A DNA stretch of 64,000 nt from Pelomonas sp. SE-A7 (GTDB lineage Bacteria > Pseudomonadota > Gammaproteobacteria > Burkholderiales > Burkholderiaceae_C), in the NCBI RefSeq assembly GCF_030345705.1, contig NZ_JAUASW010000001.1, positions 1,240,001-1,304,000 of the forward strand, written 5' to 3'. The first letter of the stretch is position 1. Every line of letters begins with the position of its first letter. The notes beneath the pieces were generated by a model. That model made no database searches. It saw only the letters and a program-made list of their open reading frames with translations, and was not told where the DNA came from. A program made the translations under genes and the position numbers. Of this stretch, positions 7,730 through 17,929 are shown in pieces.

Positions 7730-7755
7730 GCAGCCTTTCGCGGTAGGAAGGCTGC
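7730..7755. repeat. Inverted repeat at the AlpA-like gene start
   Basis: GCAGCCTT (7730-7737) and AAGGCTGC (7748-7755) form an 8-bp stem with a 10-base loop immediately upstream of the ATG at 7727. One arm contains the AAGG that would serve as ribosome binding site. It could hide that site in RNA or act as an operator. Confidence 0.45.
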
Positions 7756-7775
7756 AATTTCTGCCGGCGAGCCGT

Positions 7776-8468
7776 TCACGGGCCTGAAAAAACCCGCTTC
7801 AATTTCGTAGGCATTCTTCCAGGCCCAGCGAGCTCCTTGCGTGCTTGGCGGATATAGGTATCAAGGTCTCCCGCACCCGAAACTCCCGCCTCTTCCAGCA
7901 AGAGCTTCAGGGTTCGCTCGGCCAATTTGTCCTTGTGGCTCTTGCTATCCACCCTTTGGAACGCTAGCGCGCTTCGGTCAAATGCCTCAGCGATGCGCTG
8001 CGCCAGGTAATGACCTTCCCAGCGGCCGCTCCGGCCCTTCTTGGGCGGAAATCGCTCGAGACTTACATGCATGTGCACGCTGAGGCCATACAGAGCAAGC
8101 GCCAACCGATTCGCGTCTATGCCGACCCACACATCGTCGCTGTAAAAATCGTCAAGCTCCGCCTTCAGCAGCGCCTCCGTCTCATCAAGCGTCCCACCCT
8201 CGTGAGCGTAAAGGCGAAAATCTTTATGCCACCGTTGGACAAGCTCCGAAAGACGCTGCGCAAGCGAGTGGATTTTCTTGGCCCTGCTACGCCGCATCGC
8301 CTCGGTCAACAAGGCTCCTTCGCCTGGTCGAAGCACCTCTCGCTGTCGAAACGAGAACGCCAAATCGCACAGGCTGACACGTTCACGCATTGGAATGCTG
8401 CTGTCCAAGGCCGCGGAGACCCTTGCAGTAAAGGCTTGCCGGGATTCAGCATGCATCGGCGACTTCAC
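7776..8468 (-). CDS. Hypothetical protein cotranslated with integrase
   Basis: A 230-aa, Lys/Arg-rich, mostly helical protein without a recognised domain. Segments include LSELVQRWHKDFRLYAHEGG and LYGLSVHMHVSLERFPPKKG. The GTG at 8468 overlaps the integrase stop (GTGA), suggesting translational coupling; the ATG at 8456 four codons later is an equally good start. Position between integrase and AlpA-like gene suggests a role in maintenance or regulation of the island, but nothing in the sequence shows it. Confidence 0.6.
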   Translation of the reverse strand: MKSPMHAESRQAFTARVSAALDSSIPMRERVSLCDLAFSFRQREVLRPGEGALLTEAMRRSRAKKIHSLAQRLSELVQRWHKDFRLYAHEGGTLDETEALLKAELDDFYSDDVWVGIDANRLALALYGLSVHMHVSLERFPPKKGRSGRWEGHYLAQRIAEAFDRSALAFQRVDSKSHKDKLAERTLKLLLEEAGVSGAGDLDTYIRQARKELAGPGRMPTKLKRVFSGP

Positions 8469-9769
8469 GCTACGCGCCCCGCCAAAGGAATGACAGAGGC
8501 GCCTTTGCGCAGCACATCCAAATAGTCCGCCCAGGCAACCATCAACTCACGCCGCTGAGCAAGGTACTGCGTTCGGTTGTAAGCCCTGCCAAGTGCATCT
8601 GGCACAGCGTGTCCGAGCTGGGCCTCAATGACCTCAGGCGCAATCCCCAAGCGCTCAGCAGCCATCGTGCGCGCGGTCGCCCTAAAGCCATGTGCGGTCA
8701 TGTCGTCATTGCCATAGCCCATGCGACGCAAGGCGCTGCGGACCGTGTTCTCACTCATGCAGCGCTGTCTCGAAGTCAGCGCCGGGAACACAAAGCGACC
8801 TGAGCCCGACAGCGGCTTGATTTCTTCTAGAACAGCGACCGCCTGCGGCGCGAGCGGGACCACATGTGGAGGGCCATTTGCCTTGTCCGCTTTGCTGCGC
8901 TTCATCACCTCGGCGGGTACCGAAAGCACGGCAGCGTCGAAGTCGATCCAGACCCATTCCATGTGGCGAAGCTCGCCAGGACGCAACAACAGCATGGACG
9001 AGAGTGCCAAGGCCGCGCGCGTAACCGGGTGACCGTCATAAGAGGCCATGTCGCGCAACAGCGCTCCGACTTGCTTTGGATCAACGATGGCCGCGAGGTG
9101 CTTCGTTTGCACCGGTGGGAGGGCGTCACGTAGATCGGCAGCAGGGTTGCGCTCGCAATGCCCCGACGCTACTCCGTAGCGAAAAACTTGCCCGCAAGCG
9201 TCTTTGACGCGATGCGCAGTCTCGATGGCCCCTCGCCCTACGACACGGCGAAGAACAGTCAGGAGTTCCGGCGCATCGATTTCGCCCATCGGCCGCGCGC
9301 CAAGCCATGGGAACACGTCTTGTTCGAAACGGATCCGCGTGCGGGCTGCGTGACTCTCACTGACCTTGGCTTCGTGCACATGGGCCAACCATTCCAATGC
9401 CACCGCCTGAAACGATCCGGGAAGAGCCTCACCGCTAGCCAGGGCACGCTCCTTTGCAGCCCGCTCCGTCCGGACCCGCTTAGCAGCCTTACGCTCGTTG
9501 CTCGGGTCTATGCCTTCGGCCTTGAGCTTCACGGCATCGCGACGCTTTTCACGCGCTAGCGCTAGGCTGATCACCGGATAGGTCCCCAGGCTCAGCCTGT
9601 TTTCGCGGGAGTCGATCCAGTACCGCAGACGCCACCATCCGATGCCGCTGGGCTGCGCCTGCAAAGTCAGCCCGCCGCCGTCGCTGATGGTCTTGGCCTT
9701 GCCTTCGGCTTTGGCCGCCTTGAGCGCCGCCTGAATCGTCTTGTCTGTCAGGGTCTCGATCGCAGCCAT
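8465..9769 (-). CDS. P4-type tyrosine recombinase / integrase
   Basis: Site-specific recombinase (434 aa) that would insert and excise the island at the ssrA 3' end. The N-terminal region has the DUF4102-like arm-binding domain (LTDKTIQAALKAAK, DGGGLTLQAQPSG, LSLGTYPVISLA), then a SAM-like core-binding domain. The catalytic set is complete: Arg263 in LLRPGELRHMEW, His360 and Arg363 in HGFRATART, His387 in QLGHA, and the nucleophile Tyr397 in AYNRTQY. The start at 9769 matches the family; frames extend upstream to an ATG at 9820, but that part overlaps the right-end repeat. Its gene end lies inside the element and its start faces ssrA. Confidence 0.93.
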   Translation of the reverse strand: MAAIETLTDKTIQAALKAAKAEGKAKTISDGGGLTLQAQPSGIGWWRLRYWIDSRENRLSLGTYPVISLALAREKRRDAVKLKAEGIDPSNERKAAKRVRTERAAKERALASGEALPGSFQAVALEWLAHVHEAKVSESHAARTRIRFEQDVFPWLGARPMGEIDAPELLTVLRRVVGRGAIETAHRVKDACGQVFRYGVASGHCERNPAADLRDALPPVQTKHLAAIVDPKQVGALLRDMASYDGHPVTRAALALSSMLLLRPGELRHMEWVWIDFDAAVLSVPAEVMKRSKADKANGPPHVVPLAPQAVAVLEEIKPLSGSGRFVFPALTSRQRCMSENTVRSALRRMGYGNDDMTAHGFRATARTMAAERLGIAPEVIEAQLGHAVPDALGRAYNRTQYLAQRRELMVAWADYLDVLRKGASVIPLAGRVA

Positions 9770-9809
9770 ACCGGACAACTTTCCCCTATCTACTGTCTCG
9801 TTCGGGCCA

Positions 9810-9830
9810 GTTATCCGCATTGTTGTCCGG
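9810..9830 (+). repeat. Island end repeat, right copy (candidate integrase arm site)
   Basis: This copy matches 4110-4130 at 19 of 21 positions; the differences are at the 9th and 12th bases. A further GTTATCC follows at 9833-9839. It lies between the integrase start and the ssrA terminator, where an arm site that also affects integrase expression is expected. Confidence 0.65.
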
Positions 9831-9870
9831 CAGTTATCCAGATGCAAGCGACCTCATGCAGCGCTATGCG

Positions 9871-9912
9871 GCAAAGAAAAAGGCGCTAAGCCTTTGATTT
9901 GCTTAGCGCCTT
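9871..9912 (-). terminator. Rho-independent terminator of ssrA, supplied by the island
   Basis: A 12-bp stem (9880-9891 with 9901-9912) with a 9-base loop is followed, on the minus strand, by a T-rich run (A-rich at 9873-9881 on the plus strand). It ends leftward ssrA transcription 32 bases after the CCA. As it lies on the island side of the att core, it probably arrived with the element. Confidence 0.88.
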
Positions 9913-9943
9913 AGTCAGTTGCGGCCCCGTACGGGCCTGTAAG

Positions 9944-10303
9944 TGGTGGAGCCGGGGGGAATTGAACCCCCGTCCGCAAGCCATCACCGAGCAGTTCTAC
10001 ATGCTTAGCCCTCTGATTTGATTCTCACGGCGTGAACGCGCAGGAGCACGCTTTCAACACCGCCAGCTGCGAGATCTCGTTGCCGGACGTGCAGCCCGCC
10101 TGGCAACCAGCCTATGTGAATGACTCCGCAGGTGTTGCCACCCCAGCCCATAGGCCAACTGTTGCGGAGCCTCGTGCTAGTTAAGCAGCGAGGGCAAACT
10201 TTTCGTCGTTTGCAGTTAGTTTGTTCCAGTGGATTTACGAGCGGACTGGTGCTCGGCATGCCCTACTTCGGATCCGCACCCACGTCGAAACCGGGTCGGC
10301 CCC
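9944..10303 (-). ncRNA. ssrA: Transfer-messenger RNA (tmRNA)
   Basis: Ribosome-rescue RNA. The 3' end carries an encoded CCA (9944-9946) and the tRNA-like T-arm with GTTCAATTC. The 5' GGGGCCG pairs over 7 bp with the 3' CGGCTCC (one G-U). The tag reading frame (10181-10213) decodes GCA then NDEKFALAA and stops at TAA, giving ANDEKFALAA, close to known betaproteobacterial tags. The length of 360 nt is normal. A TATCAT -10-like hexamer lies 12 bases upstream of the mature 5' end (10316-10321). The intact 3' end is the presumed insertion site of the adjacent island. Confidence 0.97.
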
Positions 10304-10352
10304 TGAAGAGCGCAGATGATACCAGCCGCGCGGACTTCAAGTGCCGCATGAG

Positions 10353-11942
10353 CTAGCGGACCGCCAGCGTGTAGCCCGGCGCGGTCTTGGGCATTTCATA
10401 GGTGCCGTAGTCGCAGCTGTAGACGGTCCAGACGAGCGCGGGATCCGCCGCCAGCGTGCTCGACGTCCAGTAATACTCGCTGGTGATAAAGCGGCCGAAG
10501 ACCGGGGCCTGCGATCCGACGCCGACGGTGTTGACGTAGTTGCTGTTGAAGAAATCCGAGTGGTTGTTCATGGCGCGGTCGGCCAGGCTTTGCAGCTCTT
10601 TGCGATTGGGCATGCGCCAGGCGCCGGCCTTGGATCCATCGCTGAGGCCGCACTGCCCGCTGGCGAGCACGTTGACTGCTGCAACGGCCTCGACCCAGGG
10701 CTTGTGGATGCAGTCTGCCATCTTGAGCCAGGTCAGGCCGGTCACCGTATCCAGCAGCGTGCCATCGCCCTTGTCTATCCAGCGCTGGTAGGTCAGCGGC
10801 ACGCCGAGATGCAGGCCGCCGTCATCGCCCTTGGTGAATGAGACGTAGGCGCCACTGGCCTGGAGCTTGATCAGGCCGTTGCCGATTCCGTTCTTGACCG
10901 CCCATACGCCATTGAGCGAACTCGCCTTGAGGTTGCTGACGGAGTCGTTCACGTAGCGTCCATCGTCCAGCCGAACCGCCCAGGCATTTGGAGATCCGCC
11001 CTGGCCGCCGAAGTACGAGGTCGAGGTCCAGTACAGGCCGTTCGAAACCTGCACGAAAGGATGAGCATTCGGCAGGGCCGGGCTGTGCTGAGCCACGTCG
11101 ATCAGGCTTTCGAGTTCGACCAGGTTGGGCACCCGCCATTGGCCGGCCGTGGAGTTGTCGCTGAGTCCGCAACTTCCATGGGCCAATTGACCCACCTGCT
11201 GAAGCGCCGACTCCCACAGCGAGGGCTTGAGGCAGCCGGCATTTTTCAGCCAGATTAGGCCGGTCAACTTGTCGTTGACCGTACCGTCGCCCAGATCGAC
11301 GAAGCGCTGGGCCGGCGCGGCGATGCCGGATGCCCGGTCCCCATCGTCGCCTGCAGCGTAGCTGCGCTTTTGGCCGGTCGCCGACAAGCTGACCAGGCCA
11401 CGGCTACCACCGTCATAGGCCGTGAAATTGGCGCCGGTGACCGACTTGTTCGCCAGCGAATCGAAGTTGACGACGGTCTTGTAGATGCCCGACCAGACGC
11501 CGCTGTACTGGCCCGTGTAGTCGGAACGAGTGACGCTGGCCACGTCGCTGCTGGCGCTCAGCTGGGCGCTGAAGCCGTAGCCGTCCTTGCTGGCCCAGAG
11601 CTGATAGTTCGGCGTGGCATTCCAGCCGGTCGGCAGGTCGACGATGCGGTAGTTGCCTGAGGCGTCCGTGGTCGTGACCTGGAACACCTTGTTGGTATTG
11701 GTGTTCCAAGCCGTGATGGTGACGCCGGACAGCGGCTGGCCGTTGAAGCTGACCGTACCGGTGATGGTATTGGTCGGCGGGCCGCTGTTGTTGCTATTGC
11801 CGCCAGCCTGAATCGAGGAAGCACCAGAGGCACCGCCACCGCCGCCCCCGCCGCCACAGGCCGAGAGCATCAACAGGGATGCCGACAGCGCGAGGCCGCC
11901 CAGCAGCAGTGCGGAAATGGGATGTGGGTGTCGCTGTTTCAT
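10353..11942 (-). CDS. DUF1566 (Lcl C-terminal) domain lipoprotein
   Basis: A 529-aa predicted surface or periplasmic lipoprotein. The signal ends in the lipobox LSAC, directly followed by a run of eight Gly and a Ser/Asn-rich linker. Residues ~60-110 form a carboxypeptidase-regulatory-like beta-sandwich (TGTVSFNGQPLSGVTITAW). Two DUF1566 domains follow, each with the DxGDGTxxDxxTGLxWLK entry, a WRxPNxxEL motif (VPNLVELESL and MPNRKELQSL) and YWTS. The domains are found in secreted proteins and adhesin-like contexts; the molecular role is unknown. The upstream gap to gph (11943-12209) shows no clear promoter, and the gene looks monocistronic. Confidence 0.85.
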   Translation of the reverse strand: MKQRHPHPISALLLGGLALSASLLMLSACGGGGGGGGASGASSIQAGGNSNNSGPPTNTITGTVSFNGQPLSGVTITAWNTNTNKVFQVTTTDASGNYRIVDLPTGWNATPNYQLWASKDGYGFSAQLSASSDVASVTRSDYTGQYSGVWSGIYKTVVNFDSLANKSVTGANFTAYDGGSRGLVSLSATGQKRSYAAGDDGDRASGIAAPAQRFVDLGDGTVNDKLTGLIWLKNAGCLKPSLWESALQQVGQLAHGSCGLSDNSTAGQWRVPNLVELESLIDVAQHSPALPNAHPFVQVSNGLYWTSTSYFGGQGGSPNAWAVRLDDGRYVNDSVSNLKASSLNGVWAVKNGIGNGLIKLQASGAYVSFTKGDDGGLHLGVPLTYQRWIDKGDGTLLDTVTGLTWLKMADCIHKPWVEAVAAVNVLASGQCGLSDGSKAGAWRMPNRKELQSLADRAMNNHSDFFNSNYVNTVGVGSQAPVFGRFITSEYYWTSSTLAADPALVWTVYSCDYGTYEMPKTAPGYTLAVR

Positions 11943-12209
11943 GGGTACTGCCGGTCAAGCCAAGAGGACCATGAAAGCGTGGAGGCATAGAGCGCCGGTC
12001 TGGCGGTCCGGCTGCCATGGACGCCATGCGTCGTTAGGCCCGCGACTTTGCGCCCCCACCTTTCGATGGGTTTGCCCATGCCTGTTGTGACCCAGGCATC
12101 AGACGAAAGCCACTCTAGCGAAACCGTCGGCGCGGCGCAGCCCACCGCCCGACAAGCGGGCACGGCACACCGACGGCTGGCGCCAGCGTGCCCGGCCGCG
12201 TGATGAACA

Positions 12210-12926
12210 TCACGCGAGACCGAGTGCCGCGAGCAGTTCAGCCGGGTTGTCGATCAGCAGGTCAGCCCCCCATTCACTCACCGACAGACCCTGGCCCAGA
12301 TAGCCCCAGGACACGGCCACGGTGCGCATGCCGGCAGCACGCCCGGCTTGGATATCGCGCTCATCGTCGCCGACATAGATGCAATGCTCCGGCGCAACGC
12401 CGGCACGGTGCGCCGCTTCCAGCAAGGGCGCCGGGTGGGGCTTGGTATGGGGCGTTGTGTCGCCACCGATCACCGCCGCTGCACGTGCTGCCAGGCCCAA
12501 CCCGGCAGTCAGCGGCAGGGCGAATCGCTCGGACTTGTTGGTGACGATGCCCCAGGCCAGGCCCGCGGCCGCCAGCACGTCAAGCATCTCCGGCACGCCG
12601 TCGAACGGCAGAGTCTCGGCCAGCAGGCGCTGCTCGTAGCGGTCAAAGAACTCCGCCTTCAAGGCCGGGAAACTTGCGTCCTGGGGCGTCACCTGAAAGG
12701 CCAGGCCCATCATGCCGCGCGCGCCAGCGCCAACCATGGGCCGCAGGTAGTCGACCGGCAGGGCTGGCAAGCCACGCGCGATCCGCATCTCGTTGGTCGC
12801 GCCAGCCAAGTCCGGTGCGCTATCGACCAGCGTGCCGTCCAGGTCGAACAAGACGGCGCGGACGCCCTCCAGCGCGGGCGGCTCGACCAGGCCGCCGCCA
12901 CGCATCGCCTGCATCACAGCGCTCAT
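12210..12926 (-). CDS. gph: Phosphoglycolate phosphatase
   Basis: HAD-superfamily phosphatase (238 aa) that removes 2-phosphoglycolate, a by-product of oxidative DNA damage repair and oxygenase side reactions. Motif I is FDLDGTLVDS, motif II lies in GIVTNKS, motif III is the Lys in HTKPHP, and motif IV is GDDERD. The ATG at 12926 overlaps the ubiG stop (ATGA); the frame runs open much further upstream but inside ubiG. The ubiG-gph pairing is standard in Burkholderiales and supports gph over other HAD phosphatases. Confidence 0.9.
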   Translation of the reverse strand: MSAVMQAMRGGGLVEPPALEGVRAVLFDLDGTLVDSAPDLAGATNEMRIARGLPALPVDYLRPMVGAGARGMMGLAFQVTPQDASFPALKAEFFDRYEQRLLAETLPFDGVPEMLDVLAAAGLAWGIVTNKSERFALPLTAGLGLAARAAAVIGGDTTPHTKPHPAPLLEAAHRAGVAPEHCIYVGDDERDIQAGRAAGMRTVAVSWGYLGQGLSVSEWGADLLIDNPAELLAALGLA

Positions 12927-13627
12927 GCCGGTTTGCGCAGCGCCAGCAGGTAGTTCACGTCGGTATCCGCACCCAGGCTGTAGCGCTGATTCAACGGGTT
13001 GTAGCTCAGGCCCTTGCTGCTGTGCAGTTCCAGGCCTGCGTTGCGGCAATACTGGGCCAGCTCGGAAGGCTTGATGAAACGGGCGTATTCGTGAGTACCG
13101 GCTGGCAGCATCTTTAGCACGTACTCGGCGCCAATGATGGCGAGCATGAAGGACTTGAAGTTGCGATTCAGCGTGGACATGTAGATCCAGCCGCCCGGCT
13201 TGACCAGGGTGGCGCAAGCCTGCACCACTGAGGCGGGGTCAGGCACATGCTCGAGCATTTCCATGCAGGTCACCACGTCGAAGCTGGCCGGCCTCTCGGC
13301 GGCCAGCGCTTCGACCGCCACTTCGCGGTAATCGATGTTCTCGGTGCCGGCTTCCATGGCATGCAGCTGGGCTACCTTGAGCGGCTTGGTCGAGAGGTCG
13401 ATACCTAGCACCTGGGCGCCCTTGCGAGCCATGGAGTCGGCGAGGATGCCGCCGCCACAACCGACGTCCAGCACCTGCTTGCCGGCCAGCGGGCTGAGCC
13501 CCTCTATCCAGGCCAGGCGCAGCGGATTGATCTGGTGCAGCGGCTTGAATTCGCTCTCGGGATCCCACCAGCGGTGGGCCAGCTCGCCGAATTTGGCCAG
13601 CTCTTGGGGGTCGGCATTGATCGTCAT
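12923..13627 (-). CDS. ubiG: Ubiquinone biosynthesis O-methyltransferase
   Basis: SAM-dependent methyltransferase (234 aa) catalysing both O-methylations of ubiquinone synthesis. It begins with the UbiG-typical NADPQELAKFGELAHRWWDP, then HQINPLRLAWI. The SAM-binding motif I is VLDVGCGGGIL, and the acidic loop is GIDLSTKPL. CMEMLEHVPDP and STLNRNFKSF are also characteristic. The stop overlaps the gph start by 4 bases, so the two form an operon. Confidence 0.95.
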   Translation of the reverse strand: MTINADPQELAKFGELAHRWWDPESEFKPLHQINPLRLAWIEGLSPLAGKQVLDVGCGGGILADSMARKGAQVLGIDLSTKPLKVAQLHAMEAGTENIDYREVAVEALAAERPASFDVVTCMEMLEHVPDPASVVQACATLVKPGGWIYMSTLNRNFKSFMLAIIGAEYVLKMLPAGTHEYARFIKPSELAQYCRNAGLELHSSKGLSYNPLNQRYSLGADTDVNYLLALRKPA

Positions 13628-13660
13628 GGCGGGCGCAATCGTAGCGGAAGGCGGAAAGTA

Positions 13661-13684
13661 AAAAGCCCCGCCGGAGCGGGGCTT
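13661..13684 (-). terminator. Terminator of ompA
   Basis: An 8-bp GC-rich stem (13663-13670 with 13677-13684) has a 6-base loop and, on the minus strand, is followed by TTTTT. It lies 25 bases after the ompA stop and separates ompA from ubiG. Confidence 0.88.
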
Positions 13685-13709
13685 CTGACTCGACGGATCG
13701 AGCGGTGGC

Positions 13710-14387
13710 TTAGCGGTTGCGCGTGCCGACCACTTCGATTTCGACGCGGCGGTTCTTGGCGCGACCTTCGGTGGTCTTGTTGTCGGCCACGGGCTGCTTC
13801 TCGCCCTTGCCTTCGGTGTAGACGCGGTTCTTCTCCACGCCCAGGCTGGTCAGGAAGGCCTTGACGGCTTCCGAACGGCGCACCGACAGCTTCTGGTTGT
13901 ACTCGTCGCTACCGACGCTGTCGGTGTGGCCGACGGCGATGATCACTTCGAGGTTGATACCCTTGGTCTTGCTGACCAGGTCTTCCAGCTTGGCCTTGGC
14001 TTCGGGCTTCAGCACAGCCTTGTCGAAATCAAAGAAGGCGTCAGCAGCGAAAGTGACCTTTTCGCTGACAGGAGCTGCAGGAGCAGCCGGAGCGGGCTTG
14101 GGAGCCGGGGCAGGAGCAGGAGCCGGGGCGGGAGCAGGCTTAGGAGCGGGCGCCGGTGCGGCAACCGGAGCGGGCTTCGGAGCGCCGTCGCAATCCTTGG
14201 CGGCAGTGGCCGGGGTCCAGAAGTTGTCGCGCCAGCAGTATTCGTTGGTGCCGTTCTTCCAGACGGAGCCGTCGGTGGCGCGCCAGTTGTCGATCACTTG
14301 CGGTGCCGAGGCTGCTTGAGCGAAAGCACCCGAGCTGGCGACAAGTGCGACTGCGAACAGCGACGCCACGCGATTCAATTTCTTCAT
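13710..14387 (-). CDS. ompA: OmpA-family outer membrane / peptidoglycan-binding protein
   Basis: A 225-aa envelope protein. The signal peptide is MKKLNRVASLFAVALVASSG with AFA cleavage. A short N-terminal region with WRDNFWTPATAAKDCDG follows, then a Pro/Ala/Lys linker of about 40 residues. The C-terminal OmpA-like domain contains FDFDKAVLKPEAKAKL, GHTDSVGSDEYNQKLSVRR and NRRVEIEV, which bind peptidoglycan. It lacks the eight-stranded barrel of E. coli OmpA. The ATG at 14387 follows a strong GAGGAGA site. It is divergent from gyrA. The linker is encoded by near-repetitive GC-rich DNA, a likely site of length variation. Confidence 0.9.
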   Translation of the reverse strand: MKKLNRVASLFAVALVASSGAFAQAASAPQVIDNWRATDGSVWKNGTNEYCWRDNFWTPATAAKDCDGAPKPAPVAAPAPAPKPAPAPAPAPAPAPKPAPAAPAAPVSEKVTFAADAFFDFDKAVLKPEAKAKLEDLVSKTKGINLEVIIAVGHTDSVGSDEYNQKLSVRRSEAVKAFLTSLGVEKNRVYTEGKGEKQPVADNKTTEGRAKNRRVEIEVVGTRNR

Positions 14388-14656
14388 GATTCTCCTCTCA
14401 AGGAATGCCGCAGTTGCCCTGCGAGAGTGCCCATAAACCGGGTAGATAACCAAAGAAGAAAGCCGCTCATGCGGGTTTCTCCCAGGGACTCGACGATTGT
14501 GCCATAGGGCACCTGACCGCCTGCATTGTGGCGCCCCACCGCTGGGCGCTGTCGCACCGTTGTTGCGCAGGTACTACAGCGCGCCGCGAATAGAATCCAC
14601 GGTTCCGATCCAACGTCTTTCGGCAGGCTCTTCAAGGAGTTTGCCGCGCCCTGCGC

Positions 14657-17286
<2,630 letters not shown>

Positions 17287-17290
<4 letters not shown>

Positions 17291-17901
17291 TGCGCAAGAT
17301 GAGCCCGAAGATCCTGGTGGCCGCACTGGCCATGGCAGTTTCGACGCTGGCCAGCGCCCAGAGCGCTGCCTCGACACCTGCGGCCTCACCGGCCAAGAAG
17401 GAACTGATCGCCAAGCTGCTGGCCATCCAGACGGCCAGTGCCGAGGTCATGGCGCGTGGCATGGTGTCGCAGCCCCTCGTGGCCATGGGCCAGGAGGTCC
17501 GCATTGCGATGGGCCAGGTACCCGAAAGCAAGCGAGAAGCGGTGAGCAAGGCCATCGAGGCCGAGGTCAAGAAGTACGCCGATGAATCGGTGCCCTTGAT
17601 CCGCGACCGCATCGTCAAGCTGGCCCCGGAGACCGTGGGCAAGCAGCTGGACGAGCGCTTCACGGAGGACGAGCTGCGCCAGATCGTCGCCTGGCTCGAA
17701 TCGCCGACGGCCAAGAAGTTCGACGCGATCAGCCCGGAGCTGGGCAAGAGCCTGCAGGACAAGGTGGTCGCCGAAGTCGGGCCCACGTTGAACAACCGGT
17801 TGCGCAGCCTGCAAGGCAGCATCATCAAGCACCTGGGCCTGCAGCCGCCGCCGGCCGCTGCCGGCAGCACACCGGCCAGCAAGCCCGCCGCCAAGAAGTA
17901 G
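17287..17901 (+). CDS. DUF2059 periplasmic protein
   Basis: A 204-aa exported protein of unknown function. The signal peptide (MSPKILVAALAMAVSTLASA) is followed by the helical DUF2059 region, including EVKKYADESVPLIRDRIVKL and FTEDELRQIVAWLESPTAKK. The tail is Pro/Ala/Lys-rich. The first ATG overlaps the gyrA stop (ATGA); in-frame ATGs follow at 17290 and later. The placement between gyrA and serC is conserved in Burkholderiales. Confidence 0.85.
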
Positions 17902-17929
17902 CCTCCTACAAGCCGTCCCGCCTCTCCCG

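Larger units (their letters stand above)
4035..9943. mobile_element. Integrative island at the 3' end of ssrA
   Basis: About 5.9 kb of visibly lower-GC DNA lies between feoB and ssrA. A P4-type tyrosine recombinase gene is at the ssrA-proximal end, 175 bases from the tmRNA 3' end. Support for the boundaries: a degenerate ssrA 3' copy at 4035-4057, the intact ssrA end at 9944, and a near-identical 21-bp motif just inside each end (4110-4130 and 9810-9830, 19 of 21 identical, same orientation). tmRNA genes are well-known targets of such integrases. No replication, conjugation or phage structural gene is recognisable, so it may be a non-autonomous or decayed element. Confidence 0.75.

Noticed and set aside
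10304..10345. ssrA promoter
   Set aside because: A TATCAT hexamer is visible at 10316-10321 but no -35 at proper spacing was found, so I do not list it separately.
12197..12216. Palindrome at the gph stop as a terminator
   Set aside because: The 9-bp inverted repeat is followed by no T-run on either strand and overlaps the stop codon.
14060..14180. Repeat array or CRISPR in ompA
   Set aside because: The repetitive bases encode a Pro/Ala/Lys linker. No spacer-repeat regularity exists.
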